From contig CAMDOJ010000025.1 in NCBI GenBank assembly GCA_945903555.1, positions 1 through 14,007 of the forward strand: a stretch of DNA of 14,007 nt, written 5' to 3'. Origin of the DNA: Chthoniobacter flavus (GTDB taxonomy: Bacteria > Verrucomicrobiota > Verrucomicrobiia > Chthoniobacterales > Terrimicrobiaceae). A program made the translations under genes and the position numbers. A model generated the notes under the pieces. The model did not search any database and was not told where the DNA came from. It saw only the letters and a list, made by a program, of their open reading frames with translations. Positions within the stretch are counted from its first letter, which is position 1, and the number at the start of each line of letters is the position of its first letter. Below are positions 1-6,389 of the stretch, in pieces.

Positions 1-110
1 GCGCGGATCGATTTGACCTCAGTTCCCTTGAGTTCCAACCCGCCCTCAAACCTCTCGAGAATGTGGTAATCTCGGAGGGCCTTTCGGTTGGTGGTAATAT
101 CAGATGCCAT
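1..110 (-). CDS. smpB: SsrA-binding protein SmpB, N-terminal part (gene runs off the left edge)
   Basis: SmpB binds tmRNA (SsrA) and delivers it to ribosomes stalled on broken mRNAs for trans-translation. Reading leftwards from the ATG at 110-108, the visible 36 codons give MASDITTNRKALRDYHILER followed by FEGGLELKGTEVKSIR. The N-x-KA-x-x-DY-x-I-x-x-x-x-E-x-G-x-x-L-x-GTEVKS pattern is the conserved start of the SmpB OB-fold domain, so the family call is firm although about three quarters of the protein lies outside the window. The gene follows rpoZ on the same strand after a 27-base gap, so both probably share one transcript from the divergent promoter near 395-422. The bases before the start end in a GGCGGAAAT stretch that is not a real Shine-Dalgarno match. 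A short inverted repeat (GCTGC/GCAGC, 120-131) sits in the gap. Confidence 0.93.
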   Translation of the reverse strand, partial: MASDITTNRKALRDYHILERFEGGLELKGTEVKSIR

Positions 111-137
111 ATTTCCGCCGCTGCACGCAGCAGACCT

Positions 138-347
138 TTAAGCTGCGTCCACGAGCAACTCTGCCAAAACGATTTTACCTTGCGCGATTTCAAGGAGAGC
201 CACATCAGCAAGACCCACAGACACGCCCGCATCAATGAGTGGGCGACTGCCTGCATTGAGTTGACGAACGCGGCGAGATACCATGTTGATGAGAATATGG
301 GTATCGGTAATGACTTTGGATGCTTCTTCGATGTATTGGGCTTTCAT
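138..347 (-). CDS. rpoZ: DNA-directed RNA polymerase omega subunit (short form)
   Basis: This encodes a 69-residue protein resembling RNA polymerase omega, the small subunit that clamps the beta' C-terminus, helps enzyme assembly and in many bacteria forms part of a ppGpp site. The visible match is the omega core: an N-terminal helix (IEEASKVI), then the RR-x-RQL-x-x-G-x-x-PLI segment at about residues 24-38, matching ARRARQMQVGGKDPLV of the E. coli protein, then a helix with VALLEIAQGKI matching ALREIEEGLI. It stops soon after that helix and lacks the longer C-terminal tail of E. coli omega (91 residues), which is dispensable in the family. I chose the ATG at 347-345. An in-frame ATG at 449 would give 103 residues, but its extra part runs through the promoter region and has no omega similarity. 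It lies head-to-head with the operon encoding beta and beta' and directly upstream of smpB. Confidence 0.83.
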   Translation of the reverse strand: MKAQYIEEASKVITDTHILINMVSRRVRQLNAGSRPLIDAGVSVGLADVALLEIAQGKIVLAELLVDAA

Positions 348-394
348 AATTAGGATGCCGACAAGGAGCGTTGTTCTCGCCCTGCGGAGCGTGC

Positions 395-422
395 AAACTA
401 CCCCCCCCAACCGCACAGTCAA
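395..422 (-). promoter_or_regulatory. Sigma70-type promoter for rpoZ-smpB with a G8 run in the spacer
   Basis: Read on the minus strand there is a -35 box TTGACT (422-417), a 16-base spacer (416-401) and a -10 box TAGTTT (400-395). The -10 box keeps the three most conserved positions of TATAAT (first, second and last). The start of transcription would fall near 388, giving a leader of about 40 bases before the rpoZ ATG at 347. The spacer contains eight consecutive G residues on this strand (C8 at 401-408 on the plus strand). An A/T tract at 423-442 lies just upstream of the -35 box, where an UP element would be. Confidence 0.62.
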
Positions 423-442
423 ATTTTTTTTGGTTTTTTTAT
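423..442. promoter_or_regulatory. Shared A/T tract between the divergent promoters (UP-element-like)
   Basis: These 20 bases consist of two T runs (424-431 and 434-440) broken by GG, and they lie exactly between the two outward-facing -35 boxes. In that position the tract can serve both promoters as an alpha-subunit contact (UP element) or as a curved DNA segment. Such tracts are usual upstream of strong ribosomal promoters. The function is inferred from position and composition. Confidence 0.5.
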
Positions 443-470
443 TTGACATGTAAGGTTAACCCTTTAGTTT
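443..470 (+). promoter_or_regulatory. Sigma70-type promoter for the rplA-rplJ-rplL-rpoBC operon
   Basis: A perfect consensus -35 box TTGACA (443-448) is followed by a 16-base spacer and a -10 box TAGTTT (465-470). The start of transcription would fall near 477, leaving about 63 untranslated bases before the rplA ATG at 540. The -10 hexamer and the spacer length are the same as in the divergent rpoZ promoter, which supports both calls. The T-rich tract just upstream fits a strong ribosomal-protein promoter. Confidence 0.7.
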
Positions 471-500
471 CTGGCTTCCCAACCAAGGAAAAAATCAACA

Positions 501-529
501 GCAGGAGACCACAAGGTCGCTCGCACTGC
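501..529 (+). promoter_or_regulatory. Leader hairpin before rplA, possible L1 autoregulatory site
   Basis: The untranslated leader of rplA can fold into a two-part stem: GCAG (501-504) with CTGC (526-529), and GACC (507-510) with GGTC (515-518) around an ACAA loop, with an asymmetric internal loop between them. L1 commonly represses its own mRNA by binding a stem with an internal loop that mimics its 23S rRNA site. Position and shape fit that role, but I could not match the known L1 consensus, so this is only a candidate. Confidence 0.3.
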
Positions 530-539
530 ACAATATTAA

Positions 540-1241
540 ATGCAACAAAAACGAAGCAAGCGCTATCGCGCAGCGGAAGCAAAAATCGAACCGCAGCGGA
601 AGTATCAACTCACGGATGCTATTGAAATCCTCAAGACCCTACCCGCACCAAAGTTTGATCAAACAGTCACCCTCTCATTCAAGCTGGGCGTAGATCCCAA
701 GCAAAGTGACCAAATGGTACGCGGCACCTGCCCACTACCCAACGGTAGCGGAAAAAACGTCCGAGTCCTTGTATTCGCGACTGGCCAAGCCGCTGAAGCC
801 GCTAAAGAAGCCGGCGCAGAATTCGTCGGATTCGAAGATCTCATTAAAAAAGTTAGCGGCGGTTTTTCCGACTTCGATGTCGCTGTCGCCACTCCAGCCG
901 CCATGGCCGAAGTTCGTAAGCTTGGTCGCGTCCTCGGCCCACGTGGTTTGATGCCGAATCCAAAAACTGGAACCGTTACCGACGACACAGCCAAAGCTGT
1001 CAAGGAAGTCAAAGCGGGACGCGTCGAATTCAAACTCGACAAAAACGGTAATGTTGCGGTTCCTGTTGGCAAAATTTCTTTCGACGGAAATTCGCTTCTC
1101 GAGAATGGTGTCGCTGTCATCGACGCCGTTATCAAATCCCGCCCACCGACAGCCAAGGGCTCATTTGTTCAAGCCATCACTTTGAGCGCCACCATGTCAC
1201 CCGGTCTCTCGGTTGATCCTTCATCGTTCCTGAAACACTAA
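540..1241 (+). CDS. rplA: 50S ribosomal protein L1
   Basis: L1 forms the mobile L1 stalk of the large subunit, helps release deacylated tRNA from the E site, and is a translational repressor of its own operon in many bacteria. The 233-residue length is normal. It opens with the lysine/arginine-rich start (KRSKRYRAAEAKI), continues with LGVDPKQSDQMVRGTCPLP and VRVLVFA, and carries the family signature GRVLGPRGLMPNPKTGTVT at residues 129-147. Near the end it has the conserved threonine-methionine RNA-contact segment, here as LSATMSPG. It is the first gene of the plus-strand operon. In most bacteria rplK (L11) sits just before it, but the 192 bases upstream hold only promoters and a leader. The gap to rplJ is 10 bases, so the two are almost certainly cotranscribed. 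No Shine-Dalgarno sequence precedes the start; the upstream bases are A/T-rich (ACAATATTAA). Confidence 0.98.
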   Translation: MQQKRSKRYRAAEAKIEPQRKYQLTDAIEILKTLPAPKFDQTVTLSFKLGVDPKQSDQMVRGTCPLPNGSGKNVRVLVFATGQAAEAAKEAGAEFVGFEDLIKKVSGGFSDFDVAVATPAAMAEVRKLGRVLGPRGLMPNPKTGTVTDDTAKAVKEVKAGRVEFKLDKNGNVAVPVGKISFDGNSLLENGVAVIDAVIKSRPPTAKGSFVQAITLSATMSPGLSVDPSSFLKH

Positions 1242-1251
1242 TTAAAAAATC

Positions 1252-1773
1252 ATGAGACCCGAGAAAACCTTAATCGTCTCCGACGTGCGCGAGAAGCTCA
1301 AAGCCTCGCCATACCTCCTCATCGTTGACTTCACCGGCATGAAAGTGCCGCACTTCGAGACCCTGCGAACCAAGCTCAGCGAAGCCGGAGCAAAAATCAG
1401 CGTTGTAAGAAATACCTTTTTGCGTATCGCAGCCCAAGAACTGCAGATGCCTGAAATGTCTGAGTCTCTTTCAGGCCAGACCGCTATGGTCACTGGCGAA
1501 TTGGATATTTGCGCTGCAGCGAAAGTCCTCAAGACATTTGCCGCCGAGTTCAAAAAACCGACAGTCAGAGGCGGAGTACTCGACAATGCGGCTCTTTCAG
1601 CTGCTCAGGTTGCCGTCTTGGCCGACTTGCCAAGCAAAGACGTCCTGCGCGCCACACTCCTGGGACTCCTTCAGGCCCCCGCAAGCCAACTCGTTCGCGT
1701 TCTCAACGAACCCGGTGCCAGCTTGGCCCGCGTCCTTAAGGCCAAAGGCGACTCCATGGGAGGCGCAGAATAG
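1252..1773 (+). CDS. rplJ: 50S ribosomal protein L10
   Basis: L10 anchors the L7/L12 stalk: its N-terminal domain binds 23S rRNA at the GTPase-associated centre and its C-terminal helix carries the L12 dimers. The 173-residue length is typical. Family features visible are the N-terminal EKTLIVSDVREKL helix, the LLIVDFTGMKVPHFETLRTKL segment, and VVRNTFLRIA, the equivalent of the V-x-KNTL motif. A C-terminal stretch from about residue 126 (PSKDVLRATLLGLL onward, with PASQLVRVLN) forms the helical region expected to bind L12. The gap before it is only 10 bases (TTAAAAAATC), so the structured L10 leader that often precedes rplJ cannot fit there. It ends with TAG, after which 147 bases of structured sequence separate it from rplL. 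There is no Shine-Dalgarno site. Confidence 0.97.
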   Translation: MRPEKTLIVSDVREKLKASPYLLIVDFTGMKVPHFETLRTKLSEAGAKISVVRNTFLRIAAQELQMPEMSESLSGQTAMVTGELDICAAAKVLKTFAAEFKKPTVRGGVLDNAALSAAQVAVLADLPSKDVLRATLLGLLQAPASQLVRVLNEPGASLARVLKAKGDSMGGAE

Positions 1774-1790
1774 TTCCAACCAAAAGAATT

Positions 1791-1820
1791 TCGCCTGTCC
1801 ACCGCAAGGTTGGCAGGCGA
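1791..1820 (+). repeat. 13-bp hairpin with GCAA tetraloop between rplJ and rplL
   Basis: The arms TCGCCTGTCCACC (1791-1803) and GGTTGGCAGGCGA (1808-1820) pair over 13 positions with one C-T mismatch and one G-U wobble, closed by a GCAA loop, which is a GNRA tetraloop. It starts 17 bases after the rplJ stop codon. No T run follows, so it is not an intrinsic terminator. It could be a processing or stability element, part of a regulatory RNA with the downstream junction, or a dispersed palindromic (REP-like) repeat. Confidence 0.6.
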
Positions 1821-1840
1821 CTAACAAGAAAACACAAACC

Positions 1841-1904
1841 GGTTCCTTGTCGGTCTGGCGGCGCCAGACTCAAATTCACCGAAGCCTCGGTGAGCGACGA
1901 TACC
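1841..1904 (+). ncRNA. Predicted three-way-junction RNA element in the rplL leader
   Basis: Two perfect 7-bp hairpins lie side by side: GTCTGGC/GCCAGAC with a GGC loop (1853-1869) and TCACCGA/TCGGTGA with an AGCC loop (1876-1893). They are enclosed by a helix GTCG (1849-1852) with CGAC (1895-1898), extended across an internal loop by GGT (1841-1843) with ACC (1902-1904). This gives a compact three-way junction ending 16 bases before the rplL ATG. Autogenous control of the L10-L12 genes normally uses a leader upstream of rplJ, where there is no space here, so a displaced r-protein binding site is one reading. A dispersed palindromic repeat is another. The fold was derived by hand and not scored. 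Confidence 0.42.
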
Positions 1905-1920
1905 AAATAAAAATAAATAT

Positions 1921-2298
1921 ATGGCAGATACAAATGCACTCGTCGAGCAACTCAGCGGACTTACCGTCCTCGAAGTCGCCGATCTCGTTAAACAACTCGA
2001 AGAAAAATGGGGCGTCAGCGCAGCGGCACCAGTAGCCGTGGCAGCAGCGGGCCCAGGGGCAGCAGCAGCTCCTGTAGAGGAAAAAACCTCCTTCGACGTC
2101 ATCCTTACTGATGCCGGAACAAATAAAATCGGCGTCATCAAAGAAGTGCGCGCAGCTGTGGCCGGTCTCGGTCTCGCTGAAGCCAAGGCTCTCGTTGAGA
2201 GCGCACCTAAAGCCCTCAAAGAGGGTGTCACCAAGGAAGAAGCTGCTGAGATCAAGAAAAAGATCGAAGCCGCCGGCGCCAAGGTCGAAATCAAGTAA
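1921..2298 (+). CDS. rplL: 50S ribosomal protein L7/L12
   Basis: L7/L12 is the multicopy stalk protein that recruits translational GTPases (EF-Tu, EF-G, IF2, RF3). The 125-residue length is standard. The N-terminal dimerisation domain (about residues 1-32) holds LTVLEVADLVKQLEEKWGV. An alanine/proline/glycine-rich flexible hinge follows at about 33-52. The factor-binding C-terminal domain starts near EKTSFDVIL and contains KIGVIKEVRA (69-78) and LGLAEAKALVE (83-93), the surface that contacts GTPases. It lies 147 bases after rplJ behind a structured leader, fitting the need to make several L12 copies per L10. The upstream bases are A/T-only (AAATAAAAATAAATAT) with no Shine-Dalgarno site; such an unstructured A-rich stretch may itself favour ribosome loading. 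A long hairpin begins 13 bases after its stop. Confidence 0.98.
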   Translation: MADTNALVEQLSGLTVLEVADLVKQLEEKWGVSAAAPVAVAAAGPGAAAAPVEEKTSFDVILTDAGTNKIGVIKEVRAAVAGLGLAEAKALVESAPKALKEGVTKEEAAEIKKKIEAAGAKVEIK

Positions 2299-2310
2299 GA
2301 CAGTTTCAAC

Positions 2311-2351
2311 CCCGCAGAGAGATAAGATTTTTTTCTTGTACTCTCTGCGGG
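2311..2351 (+). terminator. Long hairpin between rplL and rpoB, attenuator or processing site
   Basis: The arms CCCGCAGAGAG (2311-2321) and CTCTCTGCGGG (2341-2351) pair perfectly over 11 bp. The stem continues through 2322-2327 with 2334-2339, six pairs including one U-G, next to a bulged A (2340), and closes on a loop of six U residues. It lies 13 bases after the rplL stop and is followed by TCCCTTTAATTTA, not a clean U run, so termination would be partial at best. In E. coli the same gap holds a partial attenuator and an RNase III site that lower rpoBC relative to rplL; position and shape suggest an analogous function. Confidence 0.55.
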
Positions 2352-2554
2352 TCCCTTTAATTTATCTCGTTCGCTTCAAAAGCAAAACAAGCCATCTGAC
2401 GAATTCCATCAAAACAAATTTTAGCTCCGTCAACGAAAGCATGCGCGATTCAAGCGCCGTTTTTTCGTCGGCGGATATTTTCGTTTTTGTCCATCGTCTG
2501 ATGACCATCGCCGGATAATCCGGCAAAAACCACTAGCGGCATCTCACAAATACC
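2352..2554 (+). other. Remainder of the 256-base rplL-rpoB gap: untranslated leader with short hairpins
   Basis: I see no gene in this stretch. It holds three short stem-loops: CGCCG/CGGCG (2455-2459 with 2469-2473, T-rich loop), CATC/GATG (2492-2495 with 2500-2503) and GCCGGA/TCCGGC (2510-2515 with 2519-2524, loop TAA). The last lies 30 bases before the rpoB ATG and is followed by A residues, so it is not a terminator. No convincing promoter was found. The region may be the rpoB leader where beta/beta' synthesis is adjusted. Confidence 0.4.
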
Positions 2555-5500
2555 ATGTCTGAACGCATCCACTTCGGAAAATTGAAAGAGGCTATCGAGC
2601 CACCAAACCTCATTGAATTGCAGCTCAATTCCTACAACGAGTTTTTTCAAAAAGATGTCCCCCTTAACAAACGCAGGGACGTTGGCCTTCAGGCCGTCTT
2701 TCGTGAATTTTTCCCGATTCTTGGCTTCGAAGACAAATCCTCACTGGATTTTGTAAGCTACGAACTCAACGAGCCCAAAATGTCGGCCCTCGAGTCCCAG
2801 CGTGAAGGCCTAACCTACAGCGCTGCACTTTACGTCACTTTTCGCTACAAAGACGAGCGTAGTACTAAAGAGGAAAAAGTTTATATGGGTGAATTGCCAC
2901 TCATGACTCTTCAAGGCACTTTTGTCATTAATGGAGCCGAGCGCGTCGTGGTATCCCAGTTGCACCGTTCTCCAGGCATTTGTTTCGAGACATCTGTTCA
3001 CACAAACGGCAAAATCCTTCACGGATTCCGTATCATTCCCGATCGCGGTTCATGGATTGAAGTTCAATTCGATACAAGCGATCTCCTCTACGTCTATCTT
3101 GATCGCCGCAAGCGTCGCCGGAAATTTCTGGCCACGACATTTCTTCGCACCCTCGGATATCCGAACGACGAAGATATCATTAATCTTTTCTATAAAACTG
3201 AGGACCTCAAGCTCAGCGCGAAACTCGACGAGGAAGTCATCGCGACGAAGGTTCTCATCGCCGATATCCGTGATGGTGAACTCACCGTCGGACGTGCTTT
3301 TGAACCACTCACGACAGCCATCATTCGCGAACTCATCAAACTTGGACACAAGTCTGTTAAAGTCGTCGATACGAAGGAAGATGACACGATCATCAAATCT
3401 TTGAAAAAAGATCCGGCTCACGAAGAGGACGAGGCTCTTAAAGATATCTACCGCAAACTGCGCCCTGGTGACCCACCCACCGTTCAGAACAGCCGTAGCA
3501 TGCTCAAACGTCTTTTCTTTGATGCCAAGCGCTACGATTTAGGCCGTGTTGGTCGTCACAAAATCAATCAAAAGCTCGGACTTAAAGTCAGCAACGACCA
3601 GCGCACACTCACAAAAGATGATTTTGTCGCTGCGATGAAGTATCTTGTTCGGCTCCGTGGTGGTGATGGTATGACCGATGATATCGATCATTTGGGTAGC
3701 CGTCGTGTCCGCACAGTTGGTGAACTTCTTGCGAACCAATGCCGCGTGGGTCTCTCCCGCACGGAACGTCTCGTTCGTGAGCGCATGACCTTGTTTGATA
3801 TCAACACAGACCAGATTACTCCACAGAAGCTCATTAATCCTAAGTCTCTGAGCGCCGTTGTCCGCGACTTCTTTGGTCGCAGCCAATTGAGCCAGTTCAT
3901 GGATCAAACGAACCCGCTTTCGGAATTGACTCACAAGCGCCGTCTCTCAGCCCTCGGGCCAGGAGGTCTCAGCCGTGATCGCGCCGGATTTGAAGTTCGT
4001 GACGTGCATCCTTCACACTACGGTCGCATTTGCCCAATCGAAACTCCTGAAGGCCCGAACATTGGTCTTATTAGCTCACTGAGCACATTTGCCCGTATCA
4101 ATGAATTTGGATTCATCGAGACACCATACCGCAAGGTAGCCAACGCTCGCGTGACCGACGAAGTCGAATATCTCAGTGGGGATCGAGACGAAAACTTCTA
4201 CATTGCCCAAGCGAACTCCGAAGTCGATGCCAAAGGCAATTTGACGGGTGAAAAAGTCTCCTCGCGATATCGTGGTGACTTCCTCGAAGTTGAGCCTGCC
4301 CAAATCCAATACATGGATGTGTCTCCAAAGCAATTGGTATCCGTGGCCGCTGGGTTAATTCCCTTCTTGGAACACGATGATGCTAACCGGGCTCTCATGG
4401 GCTCGAACATGCAACGTCAAGGTGTTCCGCTTCTAGTATCCGAATCCCCTCTCGTGGGAACAGGATTGGAAGCACGCGTGGCACGAGACTCCCGTGCAGT
4501 CATCTGCGCCGAAGCAACCGGAAAAGTGGCTTCAGTAACAGCCACCCATATCATTATCACAAAGGACGGAGCTCTTCCTGAAGGGAAAAAGAAGATCAAG
4601 CACGATCCCGAAAATGGAGTCCATCTTTACGAATTACGCAAATTCATGCGCTCGAATGCGAGCACCTGCATTAATCAAAAGCCGATTGTCGTAAAAGGTC
4701 AGTCGATCAAGAAAGGGGATGTCATTGCGGACGGTCCTAACACCGAAAAAGGCGAACTCGCATTAGGTCGTAACGTACTCGTGGCATTCATGCCATGGAA
4801 TGGATACAACTTCGAAGACGCTATCATGATATCCAAACGCGTTGTGAAAGAGGATATTTATACCTCAATTCACATCGATGAGTTTGAAATCGGCGCTCGT
4901 GACACCAAGCTGGGACCAGAAGAAATCACACGCGATATTCCGAACATCAGCGAAGAGGCCCTTCAAAACCTCGGAGCAGACGGCGTGATCCGTATCGGTG
5001 CTGAAGTTAAGCCTGGCGATATCCTTGTCGGTAAAATCACTCCCAAGAGCGAAACCGAACTCGCCCCTGAAGAAAGACTCCTTCGTGCGATCTTCGGTGA
5101 AAAAGCCGCCGACGTTAAAGACACCTCGCTCACAGTTCCTTCGGGCACATACGGCATTGTCATGGACGTCAAAGTCTCGTCAAAAAAAGAAGTCACACGC
5201 AGCAAGATGACTCCGGCAGAATCCAAGCGTCAGCAGAAGATGATTGTAGAGGACTACAACAAGCGCCAAGAAGAATTGCATGATCAACTCACTGCATCCC
5301 TCGCGAATATCCTCCTCAACGAGAAAATTCCTCTCGATGTAGTGAACGCACAGACGGGTGAAATTATCATTCCCGCCAACCGCAAAATCACTAAGCAACT
5401 CCTTCGCAAATTGGCCGGCGTTTACAACCACGTTGAAATCGATCCGAGCCCAATTCGTAACAAGATCAACGAAATCATTGGCCAGTTTGAACACAAGTTT

Positions 5501-6349
5501 GTGGACTTGGACAATGATCGCGACGCCAACCTAGGCCGCATTGAAAGCGGTGATGACATTGATCCCGGCATCATTAAGCAAGTTAAGGTCTATATTGCGA
5601 GCAAGCGCAAGCTCAGCGTTGGAGACAAAATGGCCGGCCGCCACGGAAACAAAGGTGTTGTTGCTAGAATTGTTCCTGAAGAAGATATGCCCTATCTTGC
5701 AGACGGAACTCCTGTGGACATCGTCTTGAACCCTCTCGGCGTTCCTAGTCGTATGAACGTGGGTCAGGTTCTTGAAACTCACCTTGGAGTCGCAGCCAAG
5801 GCCTTAGGATTTAAAGTAGCTACGCCTGTCTTTGATGGTATTTCCGAATCTAAGATTCGGGAATTCCTTGCGGAAGCTCGAAAAGTCGAAGGCTTCACTT
5901 GGATCAATGAAAACGCCAAGTCCACCCTTTATGATGGATTGACCGGCGAACCATTCGACCAACAGGTCGTCGTCGGTTACATTTACATGTTGAAACTTGG
6001 CCACTTGGTCGCTGATAAAATCCATGCCCGTGCCGTTGGACCATACAGTCTCGTCACCCAGCAACCGCTTGGTGGTAAAGCTCAGTACGGTGGACAGCGT
6101 TTCGGAGAGATGGAAGTTTGGGCATTGCAGGCCTACGGCGCTGCTTATACCTTGCAGGAACTCCTTACTGTCAAATCAGATGACGTTGCAGGCCGCACGC
6201 GCATCTACGAAAGCATCGTGAAGGGAGATAACTCTCTCGAAGCGGGCACACCTGAGTCCTTCAATGTGCTCATCAAAGAAATGCAAGGCCTTGGCCTTGA
6301 TGTCCGTGTTGGCGGAAAAGATCCCGCTCTCGTTGAAGGAATCGCCTAA
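2555..6349 (+). CDS. rpoB: DNA-directed RNA polymerase beta subunit
   Basis: This is the beta subunit, which with beta' forms the catalytic cleft. The 1264-residue protein is somewhat shorter than E. coli RpoB (1342). The N-terminal lobe (GTFVINGAERVVVSQLHRSPG) and the fork and rifampicin region are clear. In the latter, SQLSQFMDQTNPLSELTHKR holds D450, H460 and S465, equivalent to E. coli D516, H526 and S531, all in the drug-sensitive state. The motif GDKMAGRHGNKGV carries the conserved lysines K1025 and K1033 (E. coli K1065 and K1073). The C-terminus has EMEVWALQAYGAAYTLQELL and PESFNVLIKEMQGLGLDV. The ATG at 2555 gives the usual SERIHFGK-type start; the bases before it (CACAAATACC) contain no Shine-Dalgarno site. 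The gap to rpoC is 40 bases, so the two are cotranscribed. Nothing looks truncated or frameshifted. Confidence 0.99.
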   Translation: MSERIHFGKLKEAIEPPNLIELQLNSYNEFFQKDVPLNKRRDVGLQAVFREFFPILGFEDKSSLDFVSYELNEPKMSALESQREGLTYSAALYVTFRYKDERSTKEEKVYMGELPLMTLQGTFVINGAERVVVSQLHRSPGICFETSVHTNGKILHGFRIIPDRGSWIEVQFDTSDLLYVYLDRRKRRRKFLATTFLRTLGYPNDEDIINLFYKTEDLKLSAKLDEEVIATKVLIADIRDGELTVGRAFEPLTTAIIRELIKLGHKSVKVVDTKEDDTIIKSLKKDPAHEEDEALKDIYRKLRPGDPPTVQNSRSMLKRLFFDAKRYDLGRVGRHKINQKLGLKVSNDQRTLTKDDFVAAMKYLVRLRGGDGMTDDIDHLGSRRVRTVGELLANQCRVGLSRTERLVRERMTLFDINTDQITPQKLINPKSLSAVVRDFFGRSQLSQFMDQTNPLSELTHKRRLSALGPGGLSRDRAGFEVRDVHPSHYGRICPIETPEGPNIGLISSLSTFARINEFGFIETPYRKVANARVTDEVEYLSGDRDENFYIAQANSEVDAKGNLTGEKVSSRYRGDFLEVEPAQIQYMDVSPKQLVSVAAGLIPFLEHDDANRALMGSNMQRQGVPLLVSESPLVGTGLEARVARDSRAVICAEATGKVASVTATHIIITKDGALPEGKKKIKHDPENGVHLYELRKFMRSNASTCINQKPIVVKGQSIKKGDVIADGPNTEKGELALGRNVLVAFMPWNGYNFEDAIMISKRVVKEDIYTSIHIDEFEIGARDTKLGPEEITRDIPNISEEALQNLGADGVIRIGAEVKPGDILVGKITPKSETELAPEERLLRAIFGEKAADVKDTSLTVPSGTYGIVMDVKVSSKKEVTRSKMTPAESKRQQKMIVEDYNKRQEELHDQLTASLANILLNEKIPLDVVNAQTGEIIIPANRKITKQLLRKLAGVYNHVEIDPSPIRNKINEIIGQFEHKFVDLDNDRDANLGRIESGDDIDPGIIKQVKVYIASKRKLSVGDKMAGRHGNKGVVARIVPEEDMPYLADGTPVDIVLNPLGVPSRMNVGQVLETHLGVAAKALGFKVATPVFDGISESKIREFLAEARKVEGFTWINENAKSTLYDGLTGEPFDQQVVVGYIYMLKLGHLVADKIHARAVGPYSLVTQQPLGGKAQYGGQRFGEMEVWALQAYGAAYTLQELLTVKSDDVAGRTRIYESIVKGDNSLEAGTPESFNVLIKEMQGLGLDVRVGGKDPALVEGIA

Positions 6350-6389
6350 ACATCATTAATCGAACTAAATCTGACGAACCATATCATAC

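Noticed and set aside
348..449. In-frame upstream extension of rpoZ to an ATG at 449, giving 103 residues
   Set aside because: The extra 34 residues are basic and low in complexity, have no omega similarity, and are the translation of the promoter, the C8 run and the T tract.
1774..1920. Intrinsic terminator after rplJ
   Set aside because: The hairpins in this gap are not followed by a T run, and rplL must be expressed, so termination is not the likely role.
2111..2518. 135-codon frame starting inside rplL and running into the rplL-rpoB gap
   Set aside because: It is a +1-type shadow of rplL extended through the hairpin. The product is rich in lysine and serine with no recognisable motif.
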